A stretch of DNA of 64,000 bases from Methylovorus menthalis (GCF_020523625.1 NZ_JAJAQH010000006.1:1410849-1474848); one strand, 5' to 3'. Shown: positions 11,458 through 20,552, counted from the first letter of the stretch. Made by a program: numbers and translations. The notes: a model not told the origin generated them from the sequence alone.

Positions 11458-12246
11458 TTATGCCCGCTTCACATCCCAATGGTCGCGCAGGCGATCGCCC
11501 AGCAGATTGATCGCCAGCACCAGCGACATCAGGCTGATACCGGTAGCCAGCACGTAATGCGGCGCCACCAGCAGATAGCGCACGCCATCGCGCAACATGC
11601 TGCCCCACGATGCCTGCGGTGCCTGCACGCCCAGCCCGAGGAAGGACAGGCTGGCCTCCGCAATCACCAGCCCCGCCATGCTGTAGGTCGCCTCCACCAC
11701 CAGCGGTGCCGCCAGCAAGGGCAGCATGTGGTGCCGCATCAGCCGCCACGGGCTGGCGCCAAGGGCTTCGGACGCCTGCACATGCTGGCGTTGCCGCAGC
11801 GAGAGCGCCTGCGCTCGGGTCAGGCGCGCATAGCCCACCCACGAGGTCATGCACAAGGCCAGCAGCAGGTTATTCAGGCCCGGGCCCAGCACAGCGGCAA
11901 ACGCAATCGCCAGCAGCATGCCCGGAAAGGCCAGGAAGATATCGGTGATGCGCATCAGCAGGCGGTCCAGCCAGCCGCCATAAAAGCCGGCCAGCAAGCC
12001 GAGCATGGTGCCTATCGACAAGGTGATTAGCGTAACCGCCCCTACCACCAGCAGTGACACCCCTGCCCCACTGAGCAAACGCGCCAGTATATTGCGGCCA
12101 AGATCATCGTAGCCCAGCCAGGCATGGCGATCCGCAGAAGCCAGGATGTGTTCGAGCTGGATATGGTCGGGGCTTAGATCGACCACCGCGGCCAGCACCA
12201 CGGCGGCCAGCCAGAACAGTATCACCAGTGCAGGCAGTTGCTTCAT
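11458..12246 (-). CDS. Peptide ABC transporter permease (OppC/DppC family)
   Basis: 262-residue inner-membrane permease with five to six helices. The coupling-loop EAA motif is visible as ASEALGASPWRLMRHHMLPLL. Start codon overlaps the stop of the preceding permease (ATGA at 12243-12246). It lacks the long cytoplasmic N-terminal extension of many OppC proteins. Forms the second channel half of a dipeptide/oligopeptide/murein-peptide importer; no ATPase gene is found in the cluster, so an ATPase from elsewhere must power it. Confidence 0.9.
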   Translation of the reverse strand: MKQLPALVILFWLAAVVLAAVVDLSPDHIQLEHILASADRHAWLGYDDLGRNILARLLSGAGVSLLVVGAVTLITLSIGTMLGLLAGFYGGWLDRLLMRITDIFLAFPGMLLAIAFAAVLGPGLNNLLLALCMTSWVGYARLTRAQALSLRQRQHVQASEALGASPWRLMRHHMLPLLAAPLVVEATYSMAGLVIAEASLSFLGLGVQAPQASWGSMLRDGVRYLLVAPHYVLATGISLMSLVLAINLLGDRLRDHWDVKRA

Positions 12247-13163
12247 GACAGGCGCACGCGCGGATCCAGCCGCTGATAGGCAATATCGGTGCAGAGGTTC
12301 ACCAGCACATAAGTCAGCGCAATCACCAGCACACAGGCCTGGGTCACCGGGTAATCACGTTTTTCGATGGACTCCACCAGCAGACGGCCCAGACCATCCC
12401 AGCCAAACACGGTTTCCGTAATCACCGTGCCTGCCAGCAGGCTGCCCATCTGCAGACCAATAACTGTCACCACCGGCAGCAAGGCAGCACGCAGGGCATG
12501 GCGCAAGATCACATGCGACTCGCTCAAGCCCTTGGCCCGGGCCGTGCGGACAAAATCTTCGCTCAGCACTTCCAACAAGCTGGCGCGTGTCATGCGGGTC
12601 AGGATCGCACTCAGGCCAAAGCCCAGCGTCAGGGCGGGCAGGATAATGGCAGAAACTGGCGTCATGCCACTGATCGGCAGCCAGCCCAGCCAGAGGCCAA
12701 ACAGCAGCATGAGCAAGGGCCCCAGCCAGAAATGTGGCATGGCCGATAATGACAGGCTGAACAGGGATGCCACGGTATCTGGCCAATGCCGGGCGCGGAG
12801 AGCGGCGATGATGCCGAGCGGCAGCCCCACCAGCAAGGCGATCAGCAAGGCCAGGGTGGCGAGCTTGAGCGTGGCTGGCAGGCGCTCTGCCAGCAAGCTG
12901 CTCACGGCCTGCCCGCTATGGATGGATCGCCCGAAATCGCCATGGGCAAGATGATTGAGGTATTGCACAAACTGCACAGGCAACGACTGATCCAGCCCCA
13001 GTTCAGCCCGCAGCTGGGCACGATCCGCCACGGCGGCAGATTCTCCCAGCATGACATCCACCGGATCGCCCGGCACCAGATGCAGGAGCAGGAAAGTCAG
13101 CAGCAGCACGCCGAAGACCACCGGCAGCACGCCCCACAATCGCTTAATCACGCGCCGTATCAT
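12243..13163 (-). CDS. Peptide ABC transporter permease (OppB/DppB family)
   Basis: 306-residue permease starting MIRRVIKRLWGVLPVVFGV at 13163; upstream extension of the frame overlaps the YkuD gene and is not used. OppB features are visible: LVPGDPVDVMLG near the N-terminus, LGLDQSLPVQF, and the EAA loop ARAKGLSESHVILRHALR. Its first 20 bases overlap the YkuD gene end and its stop overlaps the oppC-like start, so the four genes are tightly coupled. Confidence 0.9.
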   Translation of the reverse strand: MIRRVIKRLWGVLPVVFGVLLLTFLLLHLVPGDPVDVMLGESAAVADRAQLRAELGLDQSLPVQFVQYLNHLAHGDFGRSIHSGQAVSSLLAERLPATLKLATLALLIALLVGLPLGIIAALRARHWPDTVASLFSLSLSAMPHFWLGPLLMLLFGLWLGWLPISGMTPVSAIILPALTLGFGLSAILTRMTRASLLEVLSEDFVRTARAKGLSESHVILRHALRAALLPVVTVIGLQMGSLLAGTVITETVFGWDGLGRLLVESIEKRDYPVTQACVLVIALTYVLVNLCTDIAYQRLDPRVRLS

Positions 13164-13638
13164 CCTCAAGCAATACGGGTGTTCCCACCGGTACCAGATC
13201 AAACAGCGCGATGACATCCGTATTGCGCATGCGCACGCAGCCATGCGAAGCCGCCACGCCCATGAGTTCGGTATCGGGTGTGCCATGAATGTAGATGTAG
13301 CGCTGCATGCTATCCACCTGCCCCAGCCGGTTAACGCCAGGCTCGCAGCCGGAAAGCCAGAGAATACGGGTCAATATCCAGTCGCGTCCCGGATATTGGG
13401 CGGCCAGCTCAGGCGTCCAGATTTCACCTGTGGGGCGACGGCCACGAAACACCGTATAAGGCGCTGCGCCCGCGCCTATCTTGGCCCGTACGATATGCGC
13501 GCCACGCGGCGTGCATCCGCTATCCTTCTGCTCGCCGGGGCCATTCAGCGCAGTAGAAACGGCGTAGGTCGCCAGCAGATTGCCGTCATCATCCAGCACA
13601 TCAAGCTGTTGCTTTTTAAAGGAAATATTAATCTTCAT
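13144..13638 (-). CDS. YkuD-domain L,D-transpeptidase/carboxypeptidase without signal peptide
   Basis: 164-residue YkuD enzyme. The active-site motif is intact: His118 in IYIHGTPDTE and Ser131-His132-Gly133-Cys134 followed by VRM, Cys134 being the nucleophile. The protein opens MKINISFKKQQLDVLDDDG with no signal peptide or membrane helix, so it should stay in the cytoplasm, unlike classical cross-linking L,D-transpeptidases. Cytoplasmic YkuD proteins such as Acinetobacter ElsL act as L,D-carboxypeptidases in murein-peptide recycling. Here it is wedged between a peptide-binding protein and permease (overlaps of 11 and 20 bases), which supports a role in trimming imported tetrapeptides; that role is inferred. 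Confidence 0.88.
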   Translation of the reverse strand: MKINISFKKQQLDVLDDDGNLLATYAVSTALNGPGEQKDSGCTPRGAHIVRAKIGAGAAPYTVFRGRRPTGEIWTPELAAQYPGRDWILTRILWLSGCEPGVNRLGQVDSMQRYIYIHGTPDTELMGVAASHGCVRMRNTDVIALFDLVPVGTPVLLEDDTARD

Positions 13639-15085
13639 GGTCGTTTGTACTGTGTCGCGTTACCGTGATGAGGCCATCCCAATTACCGTCGGCTGCCAGC
13701 GTGTAATGGTACAGGCCACGTCGCATGGCGACAAACTGCCCTTCGTACCAGAGCGGCACATACGGCAGCAGTGCATGAATACGCTGCGTGGCCGCGAGCC
13801 AGTCGCGCTGGTCTATCAGGGCATCCAATTCTGCATCGTGCAACCGCCCCCGGTTGGCGCCGAGCGGCGGGATGCTTGCCGAATGAAACGCCAGCCGGTA
13901 GATATCCGGCGTGCGAATGCCCACCCAGTTGAGGCTGTACATCTGAAAATGGCCCTGGCGAATATCATCAAAAAACGTGCCCCAATCCAGGCTGCGTATC
14001 TGCAGCTCTATGCCCGCCTCGCGCATTTGCGCCTGCAACATGGTGGCAAGCCGCACCCGCTGCGCATCAGTGGAGGTTTTGTAAACCAGCGTCAGCGGCA
14101 GGCGCACCCCCGCCTCCTGCAATAGCTCGCGTGCCAGCTGCGGATCATGGGCATAGGCTGGCAGGCTGGCATTGCCCGCCCAGTGCTCGGGCGGCAAAAT
14201 GGCAGCTGCCAGCCGGCTATCCGGCACCAAGGCCTGGCGCACGATGGCAGGCCGATCAATAGCATAGGCAATGGCCTGGCGCACCTTGGGATTGGAGAGC
14301 AGCGGGTCTTGCAGATTAAAGCCGATATACGAAAAATTGGCGCCCTGCGTATGTTCCACCTTGAGCGCCGCCTGTTGTTGCAGATATACCAGCAGCTCGG
14401 GCGGCAGATCGCCTGCCAGCAGGTCAATTTCCCCACGCACCAGCCTTAGCACGCGCACGGTTGGGTCTTTGACCTCTTCCAGCACATAGCGCTGACCGTC
14501 AGACCAGCGTTGCAATACCAGTGGCCCGCGCCAGCTGACAAAAGCCAATGGCCCGCTGCCCACCGGCTGGCGGCTGAAATCATGCCCGGCCGCAATGAGA
14601 TGCGCCGGCAAAATGCCGATGATCAGGCGTGCTGGAAATTCCGGGTCTGCCGCATCCAGCGTGAAATCGATGGTGGCATCATCCACTGCCCACACCTTGC
14701 GGATATGGGAAAACTCGGCGGCCAGCGGACTGACGCCAGGCTTGAGCAATGACTGATAGGTCGCGACGACATCATAGGCGGTCAGGGCTGTACCATCATG
14801 AAAACGCGGCACGGGCTTAAGCAAATGAAAACGGTAATGCTCAGGGGCCAGTTGTTGCCAGTCGGCAAGCGCGGGTTGTGGTCGGGCATGGGCGTCAAAG
14901 CGCACCAGGGCCTGATACAGCAGACGATTGACGCGGGCAGAGGCGGCATCCGTCGCCATGCGAGGGTCCAGATTAACCGGCGCCTGCGCCAGCCCCATGT
15001 GCACCGCGGTGTCGGGGGCGGATGGCGTGCAGCTGCTGAGCACCAGCGCCAAGCCAAGCCACCAAGCGCTTAAATACTTACGCAA
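13628..15085 (-). CDS. Peptide ABC transporter substrate-binding lipoprotein (SBP family 5)
   Basis: 485-residue extracytoplasmic binding protein of the OppA/DppA/MppA family. The signal sequence ends in a lipobox LVLSSC with Cys19 as lipid anchor. Family hallmarks are the N-terminal PVNLDPRMATDAASARVNRLLYQALV and central FHDGTALTAYDVVATYQSLL. First gene of the operon with YkuD, OppB and OppC. Substrate cannot be read from sequence; a cell-wall peptide is inferred from the neighbours YkuD and NagZ. Confidence 0.9.
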   Translation of the reverse strand: MRKYLSAWWLGLALVLSSCTPSAPDTAVHMGLAQAPVNLDPRMATDAASARVNRLLYQALVRFDAHARPQPALADWQQLAPEHYRFHLLKPVPRFHDGTALTAYDVVATYQSLLKPGVSPLAAEFSHIRKVWAVDDATIDFTLDAADPEFPARLIIGILPAHLIAAGHDFSRQPVGSGPLAFVSWRGPLVLQRWSDGQRYVLEEVKDPTVRVLRLVRGEIDLLAGDLPPELLVYLQQQAALKVEHTQGANFSYIGFNLQDPLLSNPKVRQAIAYAIDRPAIVRQALVPDSRLAAAILPPEHWAGNASLPAYAHDPQLARELLQEAGVRLPLTLVYKTSTDAQRVRLATMLQAQMREAGIELQIRSLDWGTFFDDIRQGHFQMYSLNWVGIRTPDIYRLAFHSASIPPLGANRGRLHDAELDALIDQRDWLAATQRIHALLPYVPLWYEGQFVAMRRGLYHYTLAADGNWDGLITVTRHSTNDHED

Positions 15086-15275
15086 GCGTCACTCCTTTTC
15101 CCCTCATTGTCGATACCAGCTGCCTCGCATTCTATTACATTTAGGGAGTATTGCTTTTTTATGCGCCTGTAGCAGACTAGCGCGTTGATGCAGGCAATAT
15201 ATCCTGCCGCGCAGCAGTCTGATGGCATGTCGGGCTGCCATGGCGCCGCCCTTTCCCCAATATTCAGGAGATGAA

Positions 15276-15878
15276 ATGAATCCCAAGCAAACGGCACTGG
15301 TACTGATTGAATTTCAAAATGACTTTACGTCCGAAGGCGGCAGCCTGCATGGCGCGGTAAGCGGCGTCATGGCGCAGAACAACATGCTGGCGAATACGGT
15401 GGATACCGTGAATCAGGCGCGTGCTCAGGGCGTCACCATCGTGCATGTGCCCATCAGTTTTACGCCAGACTACCGGGAGCTGCCCAGCGCGCCATACGGC
15501 ATCCTCAAAGGTGTGGTGGATAGCCAGTCATTCCGTAAAGGCACCTGGGGCGCCGAGATCGTGGATGTGATGACGCCGACTGAGGGTGACATCGTAGTGG
15601 AAGGCAAGCGTGGCCTGTGCGGGTTTGCCAGCACCAATCTGGACTTTGTCTTGCGCAGTCGCGGTATCCAGCACGTGGCGCTGGCAGGCTTCCTCACCAA
15701 CTGCTGTGTGGAGTCCACCATGCGTACCGCTTACGAGCTGGGCTACCAGGTGATTACCCTGGGCGATTGCACCGCCACCTTGAGCCCGGAAGAACAGGAG
15801 ATGGCGATCGCCAAAAACTTCCCTATGTTTTCCGTTCCCATGGATCACAAGGGCTTCCTCGCCACATTACAGGCTTGA
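15276..15878 (+). CDS. Isochorismatase-like cysteine hydrolase
   Basis: 200-residue hydrolase with the family triad visible: Asp in LIEFQNDF, Lys in VEGKRGLCGF, and the nucleophilic Cys in LAGFLTNCCVESTMRTAYELGY. Members cleave amides such as nicotinamide, ureidoacrylate or biuret. The ATG at 15276 has AGGAG five bases upstream; the longer frame from 15222 is not supported. Followed after six bases by an acetyltransferase gene. Substrate unknown. Confidence 0.9.
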   Translation: MNPKQTALVLIEFQNDFTSEGGSLHGAVSGVMAQNNMLANTVDTVNQARAQGVTIVHVPISFTPDYRELPSAPYGILKGVVDSQSFRKGTWGAEIVDVMTPTEGDIVVEGKRGLCGFASTNLDFVLRSRGIQHVALAGFLTNCCVESTMRTAYELGYQVITLGDCTATLSPEEQEMAIAKNFPMFSVPMDHKGFLATLQA

Positions 15879-15884
15879 TTACAT

Positions 15885-16409
15885 TTGAGTACATTGCATT
15901 TCAGAGTTGCCGAAGCAGCCGACATTCCCGCACTGGCCGCCCTGGTGAATAGCGCGTATCGCGGCGAATCGAGCCGCCGTGGCTGGACCACCGAGGCTGA
16001 CATACTGGGCGGGCAACGCACCGATGCCGAGGAATTGTCCGAGCTGATCGCAGCACCTGCCTCCTGGATTCTGCTTGGCCAGCAGGCCGGGCAGATCATC
16101 GCCTCCATCCACCTCAAGCAGACGGCCAGCCAGTCGGCCTATGTGGGCATGCTGGCCGTGGAGCCGGGGTTGCAGCAGTGCGGCACTGGCCGTGCCCTGC
16201 TGACGCACGCCGAGCAAACCGCCCGGCAGCGCTGGCAAGCCAGCGACATCTCCATGACGGTGATCACCCTGCGCACCAGCCTCATTGCCTATTACGAGCG
16301 TCTGGGCTATCAGCGCACAGGCAAGCTCCAACCCTTTCCCGATGACCCGCGCTACGGCCTGCAAAAAGTACCGGGGCTGATGCTGGAAACCCTAACCAAG
16401 CGCTTTTAG
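15885..16409 (+). CDS. GNAT family N-acetyltransferase
   Basis: 174-residue acetyltransferase starting at TTG 15885, six bases after the hydrolase stop. The acetyl-CoA loop is visible as LAVEPGLQQCGTGRALLTHAE, followed by the VITLRTSLIAYYERLGYQRTG ending typical of GNAT proteins. The acceptor substrate is not predictable. Probably co-transcribed with the isochorismatase-like gene. Confidence 0.87.
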   Translation: MSTLHFRVAEAADIPALAALVNSAYRGESSRRGWTTEADILGGQRTDAEELSELIAAPASWILLGQQAGQIIASIHLKQTASQSAYVGMLAVEPGLQQCGTGRALLTHAEQTARQRWQASDISMTVITLRTSLIAYYERLGYQRTGKLQPFPDDPRYGLQKVPGLMLETLTKRF

Positions 16410-16479
16410 GCTAACAAAGCGCCTGGTCGAGATTGGATGTTATGGCCTGGATGTCATGGCCTGAATCTGGTGCCCCACG

Positions 16480-17847
16480 TCAGGCGCCTGTGGTCTGCAT
16501 CTTTTCAAACAGGGCAATCGATTCCACATGCGAGGTGTGGGGGAACATATTGATGACGCCAGCAGCCAACAGACGATAGCCCTTGAAGTTGACCAGCACG
16601 CCTGCATCGCGCGCCAGCGTCGCAGGATTGCACGAGACATATACAATGCGCTCAGGCCCTGCCACCTTGGGAGCCAAGGGCAATGCGCCGTCCTCACCGG
16701 GAACAACATCAGCCAGCGACTTGATCAGCTCAAGTGCGCCATCACGCGGCGGATCAATCAGCCATTTATCAAAATACCCCAGTGATTGCAGCGATTCCGG
16801 TGTCATCTTGAACAGATCGGCCTCGCGATATTCAACCTGGTCGGCCAGGCCATTCAGGCTGGCGCTTTCCACCGCACGTGCCACCAGCGCGGCCGAGCCT
16901 TCCATCCCCAGCACGGTCGCCCCGCTACGTGCGATAGGCAGCGTGAAGTTACCCAGGCCGCAGAAGAAATCGGCGATACGCTCTTGCGGCTGGGCACCAA
17001 GCAATTGCATGGCGCGGCGCAACATAACGCGATTAATATGCGGGTTTACCTGGGTGAATTCAGTCGGCTTGAAAGGATAGGTCAGCTGGAACTCTGGCAG
17101 TGAATAGGTCAACGACGGGCCATTCAAAGGGTAAAACGGCATAACGGTATCTGGCCCCTTGGTCTGGGTCCATATCTGCACGGCATGCGTATCGGCAAAC
17201 GCCTTGAGGATGGGACCGTCTTCTGGCCGTAATGCCTCGAGTATGCGCAACACCAGCACGGTGGCCTGCTCACCCACCGCCACCTCAATCTGCGGCAGAC
17301 GCTCGCGCACGCTCAATTGCCCTATCATGTGCTGCAGAGGCACGATCAGCGCCGACACATGAGGCGGCAACACCTCGCAGCTATCCATATGGGCGACAAA
17401 GCTGCTGGCTTTTTCATTAAAGCCGACCAGCACACCACCTTTTTTCGCCACATGCCGCACACGCAAGCGTGCCTTGTGGCGATAGCCCCATGCCGGGCCG
17501 TAAATGGGGGGCAACATGGTTTCGGCCTTGACCTTGCCGATGTGGCGGAGATTGCCCTCCAGCAGGCGCTGCTTGGCCGCCACTTGTCCGGAGAAATCCA
17601 GATGCTGCAAGGCACAGCCACCGCAATAGCCAAAATGCGGGCATTTGGGCGTGGTTCTGAGATTGGATGGCTGCAATATCTCCACCACATCCGCCACTTC
17701 ATAGCTGGATTTGCGGCGATGCGATTTGTAGGTCACCTGCTCGCTCGGCAGCGCGCCGTCAATAAAAATAGTTTTGCCGTCCACATGGGCGACACCGCGC
17801 CCTTCCTGATCCAGCGATTCAATAAATGCAATAGTAGAATTTTCCAT
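16480..17847 (-). CDS. rlmD: 23S rRNA (uracil-1939-C5)-methyltransferase RlmD
   Basis: 455-residue SAM-dependent rRNA methyltransferase. N-terminal TRAM domain (residues 1-55), then a [4Fe-4S] cluster site [14 protein letters not shown] (Cys69, Cys75, Cys78) with a fourth Cys in MDSCEVLP, the SAM-binding [14 protein letters not shown] and the catalytic Cys in [15 protein letters not shown] at 17847 gives the family-like start [16 protein letters not shown]. Divergent from eutR. Confidence 0.94.
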   Translation of the reverse strand: MENSTIAFIESLDQEGRGVAHVDGKTIFIDGALPSEQVTYKSHRRKSSYEVADVVEILQPSNLRTTPKCPHFGYCGGCALQHLDFSGQVAAKQRLLEGNLRHIGKVKAETMLPPIYGPAWGYRHKARLRVRHVAKKGGVLVGFNEKASSFVAHMDSCEVLPPHVSALIVPLQHMIGQLSVRERLPQIEVAVGEQATVLVLRILEALRPEDGPILKAFADTHAVQIWTQTKGPDTVMPFYPLNGPSLTYSLPEFQLTYPFKPTEFTQVNPHINRVMLRRAMQLLGAQPQERIADFFCGLGNFTLPIARSGATVLGMEGSAALVARAVESASLNGLADQVEYREADLFKMTPESLQSLGYFDKWLIDPPRDGALELIKSLADVVPGEDGALPLAPKVAGPERIVYVSCNPATLARDAGVLVNFKGYRLLAAGVINMFPHTSHVESIALFEKMQTTGA

Positions 17848-17917
17848 GGCGGGCATTTTACCGCAGACTGCCTTGCACACGGCATACATCGATGCATGCA
17901 CCTTTATTTGATGAACA

Positions 17918-17934
17918 TGCACCCGGCAGGTGCA
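17918..17934. promoter_or_regulatory. NtrC-type binding site upstream of eutR
   Basis: The 17-base palindrome TGCACCCGGCAGGTGCA has perfect six-base arms and differs from the NtrC consensus TGCAC-N5-TGGTGCA at one position. It is centred about 97 bases before the predicted transcription start from the sigma-54 promoter at 17997-18012, the normal enhancer distance. Confidence 0.65.
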
Positions 17935-17996
17935 GAATCACTTGTGCAAGCTGACAAATACCATGCAAACCAAAGCATTAACGCCATAGTGCGCAT

Positions 17997-18012
17997 GGGC
18001 ATGTTTTTTGCT
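17997..18012 (+). promoter_or_regulatory. Sigma-54 promoter of eutR
   Basis: GGGCATGTTTTTTGCT matches TGGCAC-N5-TTGCW with GG at 17998-17999 and GC at 18010-18011, the required spacing. Mismatches are the first T and the C at position six. It leaves a leader of about 30 bases to the eutR ATG at 18052 and lies downstream of an NtrC-type palindrome. Confidence 0.6.
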
Positions 18013-18051
18013 GAAGTGTTCTTGATAACATCCATTCAGAACAGAGGCCGT

Positions 18052-19029
18052 ATGCAAACTGCATCTCATACCGCACTGAGCACCATGACATCCAGCCTGA
18101 TACAGCATCAACAGACCGGGGATTTTGAACATCAGGCCAGCTTGCTCAAGGGCTGGAACCAGGATTACCTGCAACTCTCTGCCGGGGCGTTTGAAGGCTA
18201 TGTCTCGGAGCTTTACCTGCGCGACATGCATCTGTTTCTCGAGTACACCAATCAGGTGCTCTACCAGAGTGGTCATCTTGGCGACGATGTCATCGCGATT
18301 GGCGTCCCCCTGCAAAGACCGCATGGCATGTTCTGTGGCAGCACCTGCCAGCCTGCGGCCGTCCATCTATATTCCGGCAATCAGGGGTTTGAATATATCT
18401 CCGCCCAGGAAACCCTGGTGGGCGTGCTGACCATCAAGCGCGAAGTCCTGCTGGCGGCCCTGTGCCCCGATGAGCAGGCGCAGCTGATGAATGTGATCAA
18501 GCAGGCGCGCTTGCTTCCTGTAAGTGAAACTGCCTGGATCAAGCTGTGCACCTATCTTTCCGGCACCTTTGAACGTCTCGCCACCACCCCTGAGCTGGCC
18601 TACAGCAACGCCTTTCTCGAAAGCGTGCGCATGGCCGGGCTGGAGGTCATTGCCGACTGTCTGTTGCCAGCCGTGGAAGCCATTCATGTGCCGGGCGCAA
18701 AATCATGGAAGATGATCGCCGAAGTGCGCGAGCTGGTTAGCCAGCCGGATACGCAGGCGCTAACCGTGGCGGATTTGTGCCAGAAACTGGGCACTAGCCG
18801 CCGTAGCCTGCAATACCATTTCGAGCAGGCACTGGACATCAGCCCGATTGCCTTTTTACGCGCGGAACGCCTGAATGGCGTGCGCCGCATGCTGAAAACC
18901 GCCAACTCGGTGACCGAAGCCGCGACGCATTGGGGCTTCTGGCACTTCGGGCATTTTTCGCAAGAATACAAAAAGATGTTCGGCGAACTGCCATCAACCA
19001 CCTTCCGTCGCCTGCATCCGCTTAACTAG
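18052..19029 (+). CDS. eutR: AraC family regulator of ethanolamine use, EutR
   Basis: 325-residue activator. The C-terminal AraC domain has two helix-turn-helix units (LTVADLCQKLGTSRRSLQYHF and the final FWHFGHFSQEYKKMFGELPS, with the EutR-like SPIAFLRAERLNGVRRML between). The N-terminal 200 residues are the EutR-type sensing domain, which binds ethanolamine and adenosylcobalamin in enteric bacteria. ATG at 18052 has AGAGG upstream; the very long upstream reading frame is antisense to rlmD and would run through the sigma-54 promoter. The eat-eutBC operon it should control begins six kilobases away. Confidence 0.88.
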   Translation: MQTASHTALSTMTSSLIQHQQTGDFEHQASLLKGWNQDYLQLSAGAFEGYVSELYLRDMHLFLEYTNQVLYQSGHLGDDVIAIGVPLQRPHGMFCGSTCQPAAVHLYSGNQGFEYISAQETLVGVLTIKREVLLAALCPDEQAQLMNVIKQARLLPVSETAWIKLCTYLSGTFERLATTPELAYSNAFLESVRMAGLEVIADCLLPAVEAIHVPGAKSWKMIAEVRELVSQPDTQALTVADLCQKLGTSRRSLQYHFEQALDISPIAFLRAERLNGVRRMLKTANSVTEAATHWGFWHFGHFSQEYKKMFGELPSTTFRRLHPLN

Positions 19030-19046
19030 TATTTCTTCCTAAAAAC

Positions 19047-19093
19047 AAAGGCTTGATGTAGGGCACCCGCAGGTTGTCCATCATCAAGCCTTT
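19047..19093. terminator. Bidirectional terminator between eutR and DAHP synthase
   Basis: Twelve-base stem AAAGGCTTGATG / CATCAAGCCTTT with a 23-base loop, followed by TTTTTT on the plus strand and TTTGTTTTT on the minus strand, between convergent genes. Confidence 0.7.
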
Positions 19094-19143
19094 TTTCTAT
19101 CGCCAACCTCCGCCCATCCGGGTGCTCTTCGGGCGCTTATGAC

Positions 19144-20226
19144 TTACTCGATTTCTTCCTGAAATTTGCGGCGGGCACGCACACCAGCGGCCAGCGTATC
19201 CAGCAAGGAAACCGTGTCATCCCATCCCAGGCAGGCATCGGTAATCGATTTTCCATACTCCAGCGTGCAGCCTGGGCTATGCTCTTGCCGCCCTTCGTTC
19301 AGGTGCGACTCCACCATCACGCCGATAATACGATCATCGCCACCCGCCAGTTGGCCAGCGACATCCAGCGCCACATCCAGCTGACGCCGGTATTGCTTGA
19401 GGCTATTGGCATGTGAACAATCGATCATCACCTTGGCAGCCAATCCGGCAGTCGCCAGCTCATGCGCCGCTGCTTCCACATAAGTCGCTTCGTAGTTGGG
19501 CTCCTTGCCGCCGCGCAGAATCACATGGCAGTCTTCATTACCGCTGGTCGAAACAATCGCGGAATGGCCTTCTTTGGTAACAGACAGAAAATGATGCGGG
19601 CTGGCGGCTGCCTTGATCGCATCAACTGCAATGCGGATATTGCCATCCGTGCCGTTCTTGAAACCTACCGGGCACGACAGGCCAGAGGCCAGCTCGCGAT
19701 GTACCTGCGACTCGGTAGTGCGCGCACCAATAGCGCCCCAGCTCACCAGGTCGGCGGTGTATTGCGGCGTAATGGTATCCAGGAATTCGGTACCGGCAGG
19801 CATGCCCAGTTCATTGACTTCCAGCAGGAAGCGACGGGCGAGCTGCAGGCCTTCGTTGATGCGGAAACTGCCATCCAGGTAAGGGTCGTTGATCAGCCCT
19901 TTCCAGCCCACGGTGGTGCGTGGTTTCTCAAAATACACCCGCATGACGATCAGAAGATCGGCCGACAAGCGACTACGCTCTTGCAGCAGGCGCTTGGCAT
20001 ATTCGACGCCTGCATCGTAATCGTGGATGGAACACGGCCCGATGATCACCAGCAGGCGATCATCTGAGCTGTGCAGGATACGGTGAATGGCAGCGCGGGT
20101 TTCGAGGATATTGTCAGTCGTGGCACTCGTCGCCTGCCATTCATCCAGCAGGTCTGACGGTGGGCGCAACTCCTTGATTTCCTTGATACGGACATCATCG
20201 GTGGCAAATTTTTGACTAGGACTCAT
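19144..20226 (-). CDS. aroG: 3-deoxy-7-phosphoheptulonate synthase (AroF/G/H type)
   Basis: 360-residue class I DAHP synthase, first step of aromatic amino-acid synthesis (PEP plus erythrose 4-phosphate). Motifs visible: VIIGPCSIHD, MRVYFEKPRTTVGWKG, the GAIGARTTESQVHRELASGLSCPVGFKNGT block, and DCSHANS with the metal ligands. ATG at 20226 (MSPSQKF) matches family starts; ATG at 20247 is an alternative. Which amino acid inhibits it cannot be told here. Confidence 0.94.
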   Translation of the reverse strand: MSPSQKFATDDVRIKEIKELRPPSDLLDEWQATSATTDNILETRAAIHRILHSSDDRLLVIIGPCSIHDYDAGVEYAKRLLQERSRLSADLLIVMRVYFEKPRTTVGWKGLINDPYLDGSFRINEGLQLARRFLLEVNELGMPAGTEFLDTITPQYTADLVSWGAIGARTTESQVHRELASGLSCPVGFKNGTDGNIRIAVDAIKAAASPHHFLSVTKEGHSAIVSTSGNEDCHVILRGGKEPNYEATYVEAAAHELATAGLAAKVMIDCSHANSLKQYRRQLDVALDVAGQLAGGDDRIIGVMVESHLNEGRQEHSPGCTLEYGKSITDACLGWDDTVSLLDTLAAGVRARRKFQEEIE

Positions 20227-20279
20227 GAATTCTGCAATGCAGCGCAAGGCGCAAACGATGTGCTTGAAGTAAAACGGCT

Positions 20280-20285
20280 ATTATA
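20280..20285 (-). promoter_or_regulatory. -10 box for DAHP synthase gene
   Basis: Read leftward the hexamer is a perfect TATAAT, about 54 bases before the chosen ATG. The matching -35 region (CTACTT-like) is weak. Confidence 0.4.
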
Positions 20286-20414
20286 AGAGCTGTGCAAAAA
20301 AAAGTAGATTGATTATTTACACCCTGACGATTTACGCCGCAAATCAGCCGCAGAGGCCGATTCCGGGGCAATACAAGGGGCGGCATGATTTAAGTCATTA
20401 GTCATAAAGGATTA

Positions 20415-20443
20415 TTGCACCAGCATGACGCTTTGATTATCAT
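20415..20443 (+). promoter_or_regulatory. Possible sigma-70 promoter for the J-domain gene
   Basis: TTGCAC, 17 bases, TATCAT. The -10 matches five of six consensus bases; the -35 only three or four. Leader to the ATG would be about 100 bases. Confidence 0.3.
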
Positions 20444-20552
20444 GCAACACGGCTTGGGAAGAGCCATCAAAACGATAAATCGGCATAGACCATGATCAGC
20501 ACTGCCAGCGCGCCGCAAGCAATTGTCGGCCACATCAATACACATCGGGACA

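Larger units (their letters stand above)
20227..20552. other. Divergent intergenic region, DAHP synthase / J-domain gene
   Basis: 326 bases with no gene. It holds a TATAAT box for the leftward DAHP synthase gene (20280-20285) and a possible sigma-70 promoter for the rightward J-domain gene (20415-20443). No other structure was recognised. Confidence 0.5.

Noticed and set aside
16410-16479. Short repeat with two ATGGCCTG copies after rlmD
   Set aside because: Only eight bases repeated once, no spacer regularity; not a repeat family or CRISPR.
17317-18051. Upstream extension of the eutR frame giving a 570-residue protein
   Set aside because: The extension is antisense to rlmD and would cross the sigma-54 promoter; the ATG at 18052 has a ribosome site and gives the usual EutR length.
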